Shown: piece by piece, positions 23,001 through 38,000 of the stretch
Position numbering within the stretch: the first letter of the stretch is position 1
How the letters are laid out: each line of letters starts with the position of its first letter
NCBI RefSeq assembly: GCF_003945595.2
Contig: NW_024104421.1
Span: 4,340,001 to 4,404,000 of the forward strand
Source of the DNA: Pipra filicauda
Taxonomy: Eukaryota; Chordata; Aves; Passeriformes; Pipridae
DNA length: 64,000 nt
Direction: 5' to 3'
The notes under the pieces: model-generated
What the model was told of the DNA's origin: nothing
What the model saw: the letters and a program-made list of their open reading frames with translations, nothing else
Databases searched by the model: none
Program-made: the position numbers and the translations under genes

Positions 23001-26000
23001 AGATTCAGAAGTGGGAAGAAGTGTAATATTATCTACCTATGTAAGTGTGATTCGGTACCTGGAAAAATACCCAGTGGAATATATTCATTGTGGCTTGACC
23101 AGCCTGAGGCCTGAATCTGTTACGTTCCTCTCTAGGTAGTTTTCATCCTGCTTTTGCAACTCTAGGGCGATCAGATTCATTCTCAGAAGGAAGATTTGCT
23201 TCTCCTCAAAGGGTGAAGGAGTGGTAACAAAAGAGAACGGAGGGAATCAAGGTTGCTCTTTCAGTAAAGGAGTACTTTATTTTTTCTTGATCTGGTCATG
23301 AGCAAAGGGAAATCCCACTTTAGCTTGTAGAGGATTGATTATGACAATGCTGATCCTTTGTAACAGGGATGTTGCTGTCTGCAACTGGATTTCCTGAAAA
23401 GAGGTGTCCTAGAAGAGTCTATGATAAATCTTAACACATTTGCTGTGCAGACTCTGTTCATGCAGCAGAAATTTGCACCTTGAAGAAAATCATTAATCAA
23501 AAAAAAATTTGATTCAAGCACATCTAGTTCACAGTGGCTTTCTGGATTAATTTTCTTTTCTTTTTGCTCATATTTTTATGTGTTTGTGGACTAAAATTAA
23601 TTTACTACCATCTATAGACTCCCTGTAGCTCAGCAAAACATACCTAAAATGTTTAAAGAGCTATGATTTTAACACAAGAGATGGCATCAGTAGTAGCCAC
23701 CATTGCCTATTATTCAAAGGCTGTGTTCCAAAACAGATAAAGCCAGTTGCAAAACCATCTATGGAAATAAAGCCTGTAGCAGCAAGAGGCAAAAGAAACA
23801 AATGCTAGACCCGTTTGTGGAGGAGGTGAGAAGTGATAATCTTGATGAAGATTGCCTTCTTTCACCAGAGATTATTTTAGAGCACAATTTGAGGACAGAG
23901 CTGTGACTAAGTTGAAGGATGGATCACTTTGTATACCCTCAACTGCTATAAATTGGTTTTTAAACTTTTATGAGCTATACTGTAGCAAAAAGTACAGATG
24001 TGTAATTACTCCTGCTTCTACTGCTTTAAGAAGTGGAAGCCCAAGAGGACCTCTCTGCTACTGACAAGATGGAAGTTTTTGCTCATTGAACTGTTTCTGC
24101 ATTGCAAAGATAGTGTGCACTAAGTAATTGTGGTGAAATAACCTTATCTGAAGCCAAGTGCAATGGGATCTGTTTTTGTGGAGGCTTACAGGCTTCAGAA
24201 AGTCTGACACATTATTGCAGTGAGGTTTCAAATAGCTATCAGTTGTAATATCCTGCAGCATGAGAGTAATATATCCAGAAATAATAATAGTGATGTTATA
24301 TCCGTGGTGGTCTAAAGGTATGTCAGAAGAGAATTCCACACTGAACCCTAAAGCACGCTCTTCTCTGCGTGGCAAGAGCACTGAGAGCCCTTTGAGAAAG
24401 AAGTGAAAAGATCTGGCAGAGGATGGAAGTGGTGCTGATCTCTCCTCCTGACCATGTGCCAAAAAGACTTGTCTTTACAAGTCGTGCAAGTCTTTACAAT
24501 GGGACCAGGTATCCACCTCTGCATGTTTGTTATCAGTTAATTCTGAAGCCAGAACTGCATGGGCATGTTGACACCTTTTCTAGGCTCATCTCTTGACCGT
24601 TGTTTCAGGGTTTCTACCCAGTTCCGACATGGTAACATGTGAATCACTGGTACCTGGTGTTCAGAAATGTTCAGGGGTGCCTTGAAAGTAGCATTGGGTT
24701 GGAGGGAGGCAGCAGTTCAGCATGAGCCTGGTGGGAAGGTGTGTTAGGGAAACGAGGGGTTTTTCTGTGGGAGGACATGCAAGTTGGGCTGCAGTATGTC
24801 TCTGGCTGTGTTTTGCTAGCAACCATGGTGCCAATCCCTCAGTAGTTCAGTGTGATGTCCATGTCAGTTCAGGGTCCAGGCAGTGACCTGCGCCTTGAGG
24901 GCTGTCCAGAGAGCAGAGGTGGGACTGACATCCCAGCCACACCTGTGAGTGAATAATGCAAAGAGGTCTCATGGCTGCAGTCCTTTAGCGTGGGAGTGTT
25001 CAGCGTGCTTCCCTAATATCTTCCCACTGTTGTGGTGCCATGAGAAGGTTATCCAGGAGAACTCTGAAACTCTGCTCTTTGTATAGCTTAATAAGCAGCC
25101 TTTCCTTGAAAAACTCGGGATGTCAGTGGATTGGAAGGATCCAGATCTGCACTTGACAGGAGATGCAGTGGCTGAGATTTTGTCCAGTGATAAGTCTCTG
25201 TTAATGAAGAGAGTTTTGGCAAAGATCTTATGAACTTCCCCATCCAGAGTGGCACTCCTTTCCCACTCAGTCCCTTACCCAAGTGGCTGCAGCTATTTCT
25301 GTCTGGAAATAGGCAAGGAGAAACAGATCATAACAAGTCAGTGTGTGCCTTAGAGCAGAAGAAGTGTTCCCTTGTTCCTTAGCCTACAGTTTCAGCAATA
25401 TTGTCAGGGTCTCCCACTCCCACTCTTCTTGACACAACTGCCATGTTATTCTTTTATTGTACAAAGTGATAGCTCTACCTTCTCAACCAGCTTCAGACAC
25501 TGGAGCCCCACACATGTGTTGGGGTGATTTTCTGTTTCTATGGATGATTTTGTATACTCAGTCAGCCCTGGAGGAAGAGATGCAAGTAAGTAATTCTGTT
25601 TTACAGGCATGACTTCCATTAGGGATCTAGTGCAGAGAAAACTGTCTGGAAAATAACACTGAGTGGCTTGAAATGTGTATTACAGGCTCCCTCCTATGTC
25701 AGTGGGAGTGTGCACACTGAGGGGAGAATTGTGGGAGGAACACCAGTGCCAAAGGTCTGTTCTTCACACTTGACTGGAGGATTAAATTCCCTTTCCATGG
25801 TCCTTTCTGACTGGCTGTGATGCTGTCACTGGGCTTTTGCAAATGGGGTAGGTTAGAGTTTGGGTGTAACTGCAACTGACAGTTAAGACAGAGCAGCGCT
25901 TTTGGAGACAGTAGATCCATTTGCAGATGCTAATGAAGGGGTTCCTGTTTTTCTTCCATCTAAATTCTCCAAGCAATCATTTTATTGAAGGAATTCACCA

Positions 26001-29000
26001 TGCTGTGCCATTAAGGAGAGGAGAGGATAAAAATTATTTTTGGAGCCCAGGATAAGGGATTTGGATGGTAGAATGTGTTAAAGAGAAACCCCAGGTGGGT
26101 AATTTAGTGTCTTCTGAGATGGATTCCTTTCTTAATTTATCCAAGAACATGATCCTTATTCTGGATTAATATACATTATAAAACCAGATATTTGCATTTG
26201 AATTTACTTCTAGGACTCTTGTTTTAGATTGACCAGCAAAGCTGAATATGAAAACATGCTTGCTGGGCTTAAGAGGCATAACAGGACATTCCTTTTAGAA
26301 GAGGAGGTAAAGCTCCTCTCTGTAGTAGTACAGCAGGAATAGCCTTACTGATTATTTCTGACATGTATAACATGCCAGTCATTCCAGTAGTTCAGCACCA
26401 AGAAGTAAGAAAGTTCATGGTCTCCACAGAGCAGTTCTCTATGTTGATTTGTCCCAGTGACTGGGTTGGTTTGGTTTTGCTTCAACAACAATACTTTTGA
26501 GAGTGACATCCTGGATTTTGTTAATTCCAGAGCAAACTCAGACTGTTTTTGACTATTCTTTTTAGGAAGGGAGGGTGTGAAGCTCCCAGCTGAGCATCAG
26601 GCAGGATTTTCTTTGTTCTTTCTAGCACATGGGCGATTTAGGGGTGGGGAACAAATAAGGACACAGCCAAAATCATGCCCGTCATTACTCTTCATGCTTA
26701 CTTTTAGCTGTGATGAGGGGTTTAGCTGCTGCTAAAGGCATTGATCCATGAGAACATTTACTGTTTGAGTATGTCAGAGGGAGAGTGGTTAGGCTATTAA
26801 AATTTATGAATTTACTGTCCTGGCAGTTTTGGGGTAGGAAAGGAGGTTTGGGAAGGTGTACTGTACAAATTTGTTCTGGTATTACTGTGAAAATAGTGTT
26901 TCCATTCTTAATGACTATTTGTGAATCACTATGTTGGAAAGATGAGTTTTAAAAGGACAGTGGGGAAAATGAAATCATGAGTCTAGAACTATACTAAAGG
27001 TGATGTCTGATCACTGATGTGGCACAGACTGTTCATTGGAATGACAGAGCAGCTGTCGGGCCAAGCAGAGAGGTATCTGCTTTTTGATGCTGTTAGGAAC
27101 ATCTCTGTCTGTGGGCCAAAGTTTTCAGAGAAAGAGTAGCTAGAAATCCCTCAAGAAAGTGCTGTAATCACTCAGGAAAGGTGTTAGATGGATAAGTGTC
27201 ATAAAGAGTTGCTCTAATTTGTTGAAGAAGCACTTAGGCTCAAATTAGCTTGTTGATGGGCATATCACAGAAGGTGCCTTTTGAGATTTGAGTGTGACTG
27301 CAATTGATTGTAGGAGAACGAATAAGTAACACTAAACAACCTCTGTTTCTGAAGAGCCAATATTGTGAAATAAAAAACTTCATTTGCAAAAATCATGTAA
27401 AGAAATATTTCCTTTAAGAGAAGGAGACCTGTTTTGAAGTATCTGTTATGAGAAGAAGTTCAAATTGAAAGCACAGGTGAGAAAGGAAAGAGGTAAGTTA
27501 GCAATGGGGTTTTGTAATGGCAAAGGGGTGATAACTGTTTCTGATAAAGTGTGTCTTATGTGTTTGGGCTTGTTTTAATTGTAGCAAAATTTTGGGGGAA
27601 TCTTGGGAATGGACACTAGTCCTTACAGGGTGCTGAAGAGGATCATTGCTGAGCAGAAGTAGCAGGCATCAATGTTCACAAGGGCAGAATTATCTAACTG
27701 AAGGAAGACTGGAAGGAAGTATAAGAAATTTCGTTGAAATAGAAGCTGTTGAAAGTACAGGGGTCTCTGCAGCAAATATGGTGAACAGAAACAAGGTATT
27801 GAGTGCAAAACAAAATTACCTGGATACTCCAAGTCATGCTTCATAGGCTGGTTTGGTCATTTACCAAGTATCTGGTGACAACCTCAATAGGTCAGGACAG
27901 AGTGAGGGAAGACCACAGAGGCAGACCTTTTATTATGTGATGGAAATCAGAAAGGAGAGTAAGACTTAGAAGAAGAAATGAAGTGTAGTTGTCTTTGAGG
28001 GTTTCCCAGCTGATGAAACAGACTGTTTTATGGTAGCAAATCCTTTTTCTTGGTTAGGCTTTCCTTCCCCTGAATATGCACATCCAATTGTGCAGGACGG
28101 TGGTTTTTATAGAGGCAGATTTTAGTTAGGGATTTTTAGTTTTCCAGAGACAGATTTCGTTGAGTGAGCGCTAGCTTGTAAATGCTAGCTCTTAAGTATC
28201 TGTTATTGAAAAGGGGAATGAAAGGTTCAACTGACCGTGTGCAAGTCAAATTTTGTGTGATTGCCATCAGCTACTCTGAAGTGGAGAAAATTTAAGGTCA
28301 GTGCAAAAGCCTTTACCTTTAAACATATGTCTTAAATGTGGTTAGAGGCTATATTATGGATCCCAATAAAGAAGTGGTGGTGGTGAGAGAACGGGCAATG
28401 TTTTTGTGTCAGGGCTTGCTGGCTGTAGTTTATTCTGGAGAGCAGCAGTGGGATGGGTTTGACAATGGGGAGGTGCTGAAAAAGGCAGAAGTACTTGCAC
28501 AGGTGATCTTAAGCTCAGTAAAGTGGAAAATTAACTACTGAATGGTATGTGTTAACTTCTGTGAATTAATGCAAAATTGTTCAATTTAGTGAAGTATGGA
28601 CTGAAAATCTGATCTGCTGGGCCTGCACTGTGAATTTCTTTTGTTGCAGGGGACAAATGATTCCACTCTTGGTTTCACAAGCAACCGAGACTTAATTAAC
28701 ACTTGGAAATCGCTTTGAGATCTTTGGGTGAAAAATTATGAAGTTCTAAGGATGTTTGATTAAATGCAAAGAACAGCAGTGGTTTTCTTGGAAAACCATG
28801 AGAGAGTCCTATTACCAGGGATCATTTTCTGCTCTGGAGGCAGGTGTGTTTTGATTAGCATTCTTATTCTTGATGGCAATGGGTTGTTTTGGTAGTGAAG
28901 ATCAACAGACTGAGAGCAGATTTGTGCTGTGTGCTGTGTTGGTATAAAAAAACCTCTACCCCAACGAATGAGAGGGAGCTCGGCTTTCCCAGTATGTTCA

Positions 29001-32000
29001 ACCTTACATAAGGGCAAGACCTGTAGTAGAACTCTAGAGATGTTCACTACATTGGTTCTTATCACACGTGTGTAACTGGGTACTACTTACCTTGGTCAAG
29101 AAAACTGATTTAAAACCACTTGGAAGATACAGGGGAAATCTAGGAATGAAGAGGGGCTTCCTGATCTTCTGCTACAGATTGGACTGTCCTCTTGTTCTGC
29201 TGTGTTGAGTCAATGTGGATTGCCTTGCCAGTGGGGAGGAAGGCTCTGCAAATGTCACTCTTCCCACATGATCCTGGCGATGTAGTGAGGCATCTTTGGC
29301 TCCAGTGGGGCACAGGCTGAAAGGGCTGGGGCAGCTGCTTGTCAGTGCTCACCTCCTGCTCTTGCTACGTTCAGGTGAAGTTCAGAAGAAACACAGTTTT
29401 TGGCTGGTGGCTTATGCATTTCTCTTGCAACCCTGCCCCGGAGAGGACACAGATCAGACATCTAAATCCAGGCTGATCTATCTCCTGTAACTACTTCTGA
29501 TAGGAAATGTGGAGCACAATGTTGATCAAGAGTGAGCTGTGTAACAAAAAACATTGTCGGTGTAGAATCAAATGTGGTGCCCAAATGAAGGCTGGGAAGG
29601 AGTTTATTCCACACTCAGTGATTGAGAGGACTCTGAGATCTTTTTAAAGGTATTGGCTCTCCCTACTCCCAGATATAGTTCACAACAGAGTCACCTGGGC
29701 ATTTCTCCACTGCCTATCTTTCCTGTGACTCTTTGTAGTGACATGCATTTTCTTTTCAATGGGAACAGGGAGGAAGATCTTTGGCTAGTCTGAGAATAGA
29801 GCTTTGATGGGAGGGAAAAAAAGCCTAATATTTGTGTACACAGTTGATTAATTTAAGGTTACAAGGTGCCAAAACACCTTCTCAAGCTATCTACCAAATA
29901 AGATCTATTACTTCAAGCAACATGACAACAAAATTTACTTTTGACAGTTGTAAAATTCTGTCCAAACAGGATTATCTTTCCTTTCACAAGTGATTAAAAA
30001 AAAAAAGAAGGTAAACAAACCCCCAAACACTTAAGGCTATTACTACAAAATATTGAGCTTCAGTGAGTGAATACTTGTGAGATTTTTGCAAGGATGAATG
30101 AATACTGTATAGATAACAAGCCAGTTACTATACTTTATTAGTAACTTTTACTAGTTACACCACTAGTATCAGTTACTACAACACCTCTCCCATGAGGAGA
30201 GACCAAGAGAGTTGGGGTTGTGCGGCCTGGAAAAGAGAAGGCTCCAGGGAGACCTTTTTGCAGCCTTTCAGTACCTAAAGGGGTATTATAAGAAAGATGA
30301 GGACAAACCTTTTAGCAGGGCCTGTTGGGATAGGACAAGGAGTACTGGCTTAAAATAGGGTGGATTCAGACTAAGTATAAGCAGTACATGTTCTGTGATG
30401 AGGCTGGTAAAACACCACAACAGGTTGCCCAAAGAGGTGGTAGAGGCTCTGACCCTGAGAATATTCAAGGCCAGGCTGGCCAGGGCTCTGACCAGCTTGA
30501 TCTAGCTGACGATGTCCCTGCTCTCTGCAGAGGGTTGGACTAGATGGCCCTTAGAGGTCTCTTCCAACCCAAACTATTCTGTGATTCCGTACTTACAGCA
30601 TCAGCTGCCTACTATCTCAAGACCATTCCTGTGGCTGCTGCTCTGGGAAGCAGTTCCACTACCAGTGGGGAAACTCAAAAGGTCACCTGTGAAACTCCAG
30701 CAGTACTGGGAAAGAACCATTTTTTTCCATTGCTTCTTTTAGAAGTAATCTTTCCCAAAAGTTGTCACTGTGATGGTAGAACCTGTTTTGTTTATGTATC
30801 TTAACACTATTAATGGAGAAGTAGTTTTACCAAAAGTAGCCTGTGTAGTTTAAATAGAAGATCTAATTGTGTAATTTATTTGCAAACACTGACTTTCTGC
30901 TTAGTATACACAGACTTTTTCTTTAGTACATATTTCTTCTAAAAAAAGGAAAGCACATCTGCTTTCAGATCAGTCAGTGGTGGGAGGCAAGTAAAAAGAC
31001 TGGAAGGTTAAAGAGGAACTTGTTTGTGACCTTTTTTTTTGTGAAGAAAAAGGGAAGCTGCTTTTCTGGGGAAGAGAACAAGCTGCAGGGGAAGAGGGAG
31101 GAGAGTGCTGTGATGATAGGTCAAAATTCTAAGTTTCCAGTTTTACATAAACTTAACTCACAGTAGCAGGAGTGCCTTGCAAAATGAGAGATTAAAAAAT
31201 CAAACTGAAATGATTTTTGTATGAGAACATGACCTGTGGAGAGTGATATATGCCAGAACCTGCTGAGGATAACCTGGCAACCTTGATCACCCTCCAGTCT
31301 GCAAAGCGGTTCAGCATCACAGGAACAGGGCACTGTGCAAATGCTAAAACACCTGCAAATCAGGCTTGAGGAGCAATCAAAGTGAGATAAACATTAATTA
31401 GTATAATACCCAAGCCCTTAATGGAGGAAGGAACGTTGATTACACTGTCTCACTTGGGATTTCTTTCTGTCAGAGATGGTGTATGATGACAGTTTCTGAT
31501 TACACTTACTCAGACATGAAGTAAGACCTTAAAAATGCTTAAATATGGAGAGAGAAGAGCAGAAAGCAAACAAGTTGATCTTTCTTTGAGTGGTTGAATG
31601 TGTTTGGTTTTTTATAAGAGTGTACATTTTTTGCTTTTTGCCTTTCAAACTTTTGAAGTGAATTGGTTTTGTGAGCTGGTTTTGAATGCTTCCCTGGATC
31701 ACTATAAACTGTAAATGTCTTAGCAGCCTTTCCTTTGCTCTCCCCATCTTGATCCTGAGATGTTGCCAGCTGCTGGGATAGAGGCACAGCGTGGGAGTGG
31801 GGAGTGGGTTTCTTGCATTTCATTTTTTACACTGCCAGTCATGAACTCTGAGCTGGCCCACCACAGTGCGTGGGAAGTAAGGGGTAAGGCCATTTGTAGA
31901 GAGCACTCTGGTGCCTCATAAAACATTATCTTTTGTTAGCCAGCCTGAGCACTCTCATATATTCTAGCTAAGATCTCTAGGCCCGCTTCAGTCTAGGGAT

Positions 32001-35000
32001 TGTGCGTCAAAGCCCTGAGTTATGGGTACAGGGGTTGATGCATTGATGTTTTCCCATCACTACAGCAGCCTGAGGAGCCATAAAAGCCCATTACCTTTTC
32101 CCAGAGAAGATTCTTGAAAAATTTGAGGTTTTGTTCTTCTCCTCAGCATACAAGTAGAAGAGAGCAGTGACAGAGGTCATAGGAAAGAATCAGGTGAGGA
32201 GGGAGTTCAGAAGCCTGAGATGAAAGGTGGACATTTATCTCCCTCAGCACCATCTTCCTTTGCTGCTTTCATCATGGGATGATGCACACTATTTCCCTGA
32301 CTTTTGGAAGGCAACTGAAACTTGTCCTAGAGTTTTAGTGGTATCTCATTCATCAGTAGTGATATCATGTCAGTTTTGACACCAGTGCTGTGGAGCAGTA
32401 AATGGCAACCAGCGCTGTTTTCTTCCCTTGTTACCCTGCTCCAGCACCAGCTGCTTGGAGAGTCTGGGAATGTAATAAAATACAAAAGCTATAAACTCCA
32501 TCCCTTCTTATTCATGCTTCCTGCAGTTTGGCAGGAATTTAATAAAAGCACACTTTGTTGGGGGGAAAAAAAAAGAAAAAAAAGGCAGCTTGACTTTCAG
32601 GCAAAAAGCCAAGATTTAATAGAATAAATTTACTGTATGTACCCTGAAGTTTAGAACAGCACTGCCAAGCATCCCCCTGCTATCTCTCAGAGCTGGAGCT
32701 TGGGCTGGGAGGAGACCAGAAGCTTGACTTGCTGTGATGTTTCCTTATTTAAGGGAAAAAGTAATTTAATACTTCGTCTGCCTTATCCTCCTGTGCAACT
32801 TCATTTCTCATTCTGCTCCATAATGTTCTTTCTCCTTGGTTGATCGCTTACTTTTGTGCTTCAGACATGAAATTGAAGTTCTTTGGTATTCTAGAGAGGT
32901 TTACTCCAGCCTCTGCTGCCTCACCTTTCTCGTTCACCTTGATGTGGAGCTTGCCTCTTCTCTCTCCCACTTCACAAGTTTTGTCATCCCTGTCTCTTTT
33001 GGGTGACATGTACCCTCAGCATAGACAGCCAAGTGTCTCCTGTTGCTGTGATGCTTCCTTACAGATGAATTCTGTCTTGCTCAGCCACTTTTCTGGGAAT
33101 ATGTCAGCCTGTCTTTAAACCTGCTCTGATTTTAAACTTCTTTCTGATGCTGTCTGATCCCTGGCAAATATAGATGATAAAAATCTCTTTTTTGTTGTTG
33201 TTGTTGGCATTATGGAGTGCTTGGAGACATGCATAGAAATGTAGCATTATTGCCAGTGCTGATGACTGTCGGGCAGTATTCAGTGTCCTGGAGGTCAGAT
33301 TCCTAATGCTTCAAATCTTTTTCCTATGGGAGCAAGAGAACAGTAGTTTTTACCCCACAAGTAGACACAGATGCAGCAGAGGAGGTCTTCCAGTAGCTGC
33401 CTGAATGTGAGATATATCAGAGGAGTTATAAGGAAACAAGAAGTCATCTGCTCTGTGGCTGCAGGCGGGACAGATGAGAGGGGCAGTGATCTGGGAGGAA
33501 ATATTCCTGGAACTTGCTGTGGTGTTGGAGAGAGTTGCCTGTAAAATGGAGAGAAGTTTAAGGCAGCAGGATGAGGGCCTTAGGAGAATGGAGAAAAAAG
33601 ATCTAAGTTGGGGGTGAGGTGCAGGGGGCTTGAGGGCAAAAAGATTTCAGAGGTACAAGAGAAAGTGAAAGCTTGAATCAAAGCAGCTGAAAGATTGGCT
33701 TTAATATCTACTTAGATCAAAAATAAAAGTCTGTATGGATTAAGAGATAATCCACTAGATAGATTTAATCTACCACATGTATTACTTCCCCAAAGAAAAG
33801 CATTGGGAGGGGAGGGTTGATTTGGCTCAGTGCCCGGGATTTGAAGGTAGGTGATTATTCTTTTTCCACAGGCCTCCTGTTCACTTGTCCCAAAGGGAGC
33901 ACATCCTGATGAAACGGAGGGGGGGGGGAGGGGGGCTGTTGCTGTAGCCTCCTGCTTCTTTGCAACTCCAAAGTCACATTGAATCTAACTAAAGGCGTTT
34001 CTCAAGCAGAAGAGAGCACCGAGAGCAAAATAACACAGCAGTGACTAATAACTTAGGCATGGGGTAGGCTCAGACACTGATGGTGGCTTTGGCTGTCTGA
34101 GCAAAGGGTTCTGAGGGACAGCAATGGGTATTTTATGAACACTTACCCCTGCTGTCCTGAGTGCAATTGCCCTTCAACCAAACACTGCTCAGTGACGAGC
34201 TCCGAATGCCACCTTGCTTCAAGCACTTTGCTCCTGAAATCCTTGGCAACATCCCTCCCTCCTTTTCTCTTTCCTTTCTTTACAAACACTGGTTGACCCG
34301 TAGAGTAAGTTCAGTTTCCACAGCAGTAGAAATACTAAAATGACTGGAGGATGATTGAACACAAGGGGTTTTTCTCCATGTATTTTTTCTGTATCAGTAC
34401 AGTATATTGTCTCTTTTAACTAACACATGCAGCTGTATCTTGAACTGTACATGCATAACAGTCATGCACTTCTAGGAGGCTGTAGATATGATGGAATTTG
34501 GATTAGTTGGATTGAGGAGGTTTAATATTTATTTTCAAAGTTATCTTGTTCAGCAACAAATAAATTAATTCTGTAGACTGATGTGTATTCCTTCAGTGTT
34601 GTGGGCCTGCATCTGTACCACCTCAGGTGAAGGTTTTTGGCAGAACTCCTAAGGTCAGTGGGATTTGGCCTGTCAAATCCTAGAGTAGCAGATCACAGGA
34701 GAGAGTACAGAGTGCCTTGGGGAAGAGCCGTCATGGTTTGAAACACCTGAGCTGCCACTGGACAACTTCCCCAGCCTGTGCTGGGAGTGGGCTGTCTGCC
34801 TGATACTGCCCTTTTACTGATCATATTTGGTGGGCAGTAGGGATGGATGAAACTCTGGATGTCTTCCCTCTTTCCTTATGGATGCACCATTACTGTTGCA
34901 GCTAGGACACAGTAATTGCCAGTCATGTCCGGGTTTTAGGGCTGTTTCCTTTTTAAGAGAGGTTCCAGCAAATTTTAAATGAGAAAGGTGTGTGCAGCAC

Positions 35001-38000
35001 AGTGGACTGAGAGGTGCTTTGCTCTCTGTTATTCCCATGGTGCTGTCTGTGCTACAGGAGGGATGAGGAGTCTGGCACTGAGAAGCCCTTTGGAATAACC
35101 AATGCACTGCTGTGTTTGGTGGGGCTGTAAAGGGAGTTGTGGCACTGTTCCTCTGCTACACAGGTGTTTTGGAGGATGAGAGTTAAATGTGGGAGGGGTT
35201 AAGAGCGAAAGGTAAGTGTAACTGGGATTCCTCAAAAACTCCTTTGCTTCTTCATAGCTAGCAAAACACTGAGTGAGGCAAGGGAGAGGAAGAAGTTGAT
35301 ACCTGGTGAAGCACTGGGGATGATGTGGGGCAGGAAAGGGAGCAAGGGAAGCATTTCACTGCCTCATTTGACCCACTCACATTCATGGAGTGGAAGGAAG
35401 GAGAACACTTACTGGTTTCTAGGTCTGAGCTTGCATAACTGCTTGCTTAACACTTCCTTCTGGGAGAGAAAATGTACCCTGTCAGGTCCTGAAAATTGTG
35501 TCTGGGAGTCAGCAGGGTATTGGCTAAAAGGCAATTGATACCTTGCTTTTATGTGGAGCTTCAGGAAAGCTTTGTTGAGTTCTTCTAGGAGAGAGGTCTA
35601 CCACAGGTGAGAAAGAAAATTGCATCATTGATTTGAGGGAGAGCAGCAAAGCAGAAATAAATGTCTGGGGTTTTTTCAGTTTTGAAGGAAGAAAAAATAG
35701 TCAGATGCCCCCAGGACCAGTACTGGAAATAGTGTCAATCAATACAATTATGAAACTTCTAGAAGAGAGACGAGCTGTGAGATGGGAAAATGTTCTGGGG
35801 AGAGCAGTTAGGGAAGACTTAGGTACTTCAGAGGCATCTCACACTTGAACAAAACCAGGCAGTGGGACAGCCCTATGACACATGAAACTTGCTGCAGACA
35901 GGTGCTAGGAAATGCACACTGAAAGGAACAACAGAAACTACTCTGAGAACCTATCAAGTGTATAAGTGATGTGGACTTACTCCACTCAGGCAGAGGGAGG
36001 ATGTGGGAAGAAAATCATGAACAGATTTGTACTCAGTGTTGGTACAAAATACAAGCTGTTAGACTGTGTTTAAAATAAAAGGATGGAGAAATGGAGAATA
36101 ATTCTGAGAGGGAGAATCTCATGAGGTTCAGTTTTGCTCGTCTCCTACTCCAAACAGAATAAAGTGGAAACAGGCTGTGTGTTATCCTGCCATATGCATA
36201 AGGAAGGTTTTTCATGCTTCCAGGAACAGGGGAGCATGGCTATAACAAACAGAAACACTTAAAACTGTTCAGTGAAAGAAGTGGGGTACTTTCAGAATGA
36301 TACAAAGTAAAACAGGTTTGTATTGGCTGTTTTTCACTACCTACGTTGTGGGGGGCTTTAGTGAGTCCATTTCTGTACTGTAATAGGGAATGTGCTGCAC
36401 AGGGTGAAAATATTTGAAAAGATGGATTTGATACAGTTTGAAATTGGGAATCATGGATCACTGCTGATGTCAAATTTGTTGCTGAAGGGACTTATACAGA
36501 CAGAGCAGAAAAAAAGTGTGAGAGCTCTCTCAAAAGCAAAGAGGGACTTTTGGTGAAATTGAAAGACAGTACTTGAGATTGATTTTTACAGGCACAGAAC
36601 GGTCTGATGGAACTCATTGCTACAAAACACGGGTGGAGTGCTCTCTCTCCTAATGGGTTGTATAGCCATAAAAGTACTCTTTGCTGGTTTCATTGGAGAG
36701 GTGAATGTTCAGAACACTTTTCAGCTTCTGAGCTTGAAGCTAGGGAGAACCTGCTGGTCGTGCATGGGGAAGGAAGATCTCTTCTGAGAGGGTGACTGCG
36801 TAGTTTCCTGTAGCTGATGTCTGCTCCCACTGTCCCTCCTAACCTCTAGCTGAACCTGTGTGACAGTTCCTGCAGCATGGCAGCCACTGTGCGTGACATG
36901 CAGGCAGTTTTGGCTGTGCCCCTGGCTGCAGGGTGTCTACTGTAGGCTTTGTGGGAAAGGAATATGTCCACGTGGTGAACACAGAGGTATTTAAACAGTG
37001 TCTGCTCTCCCCTGTTGCCACAGAGTGCTTTTCACCTCAGTCCCAAAGCATTTTGATGCTGATCTAGTGTCATGGTTTATCCCCAGCCTGCAACGAAGCA
37101 CCACACTGCCCCTTGCTCACCCTGCCCCCAGCAGGCTGGGGGGGATGGAGAACTGGAAGGTAAAAGTGAGAAAATTCATGGGTTGGATAAGAACAGTTTA
37201 TGGAAATAAAATATTATGATAATAATACTGTAATGAGAAGGAAAATAACATAAAAGGAAGAGAAATAAACCCCAAGAAAGACAAGTGATGAGAATGAAAA
37301 ACAATTGCTCACCACCAACTGACCGAAGCCCAGACAGGCCCTGAGCAGTGGCCCCCAGCCAACTTTCCCCCTAGTCTATATGCTGAGCATGATTCCATAT
37401 GGAATGGAATATCCCTTGGGTCAGTCAGGATCAGTTGTCCTGGCTGTATCCCCTCCCAACTCCTTGTGCACCCCCAGCCCACTCGCTGGTGGGGTGGGGT
37501 GAGAGGCAGAAAAGGCCTTTGCTCTATGCAAGCCCTGCTCAGCAATAACCAAAACATCCCTGAGTTATCAACAGTGTTTCCAGTACAAATCCAAAACGCA
37601 AGCCTATACCAGCTACTATGAAGGAAATTAACTCTACCCCAACCAAAACCAGCACATCTAGTCATGCAAAAATGATGCACATTATCGTGCTTCATTTCTC
37701 CAAATGAGGACCTAATCTTGTTTAACTGATGTGGAAACCAAATCACAAAACTGCTAAGCAACATAGACAAAGTTGTGTAACGATCTGCTGGTACAGGAGA
37801 GGACAGTATAAGCCATGTGAGTCCTGAACTCTGCTCATTAACATGTGTTGCCTTTCACTTGTGACAAGTCATTTTTATTAAAAATATGTTGGCAGTTGAT
37901 AACTGGCTGTGGCTTTCTCGTCAGCAGTACCTGCAGAGAGGCTTGTGGCCCTCTGGCATTGGCAAAAAAGCTGCATTTTTCCATCTTTCTGTGCCTTAAA

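Noticed and set aside
24058..24462. 134-codon - strand open frame in WASHC1 intron 2
   Set aside because: There is no recognised motif, coding-type composition or splice context. It is compatible with chance in 21 kb of intron.
37309..37770. 153-codon - strand open frame
   Set aside because: It lies almost wholly in the solo LTR and runs past its boundary. No retroviral protein motif is present.
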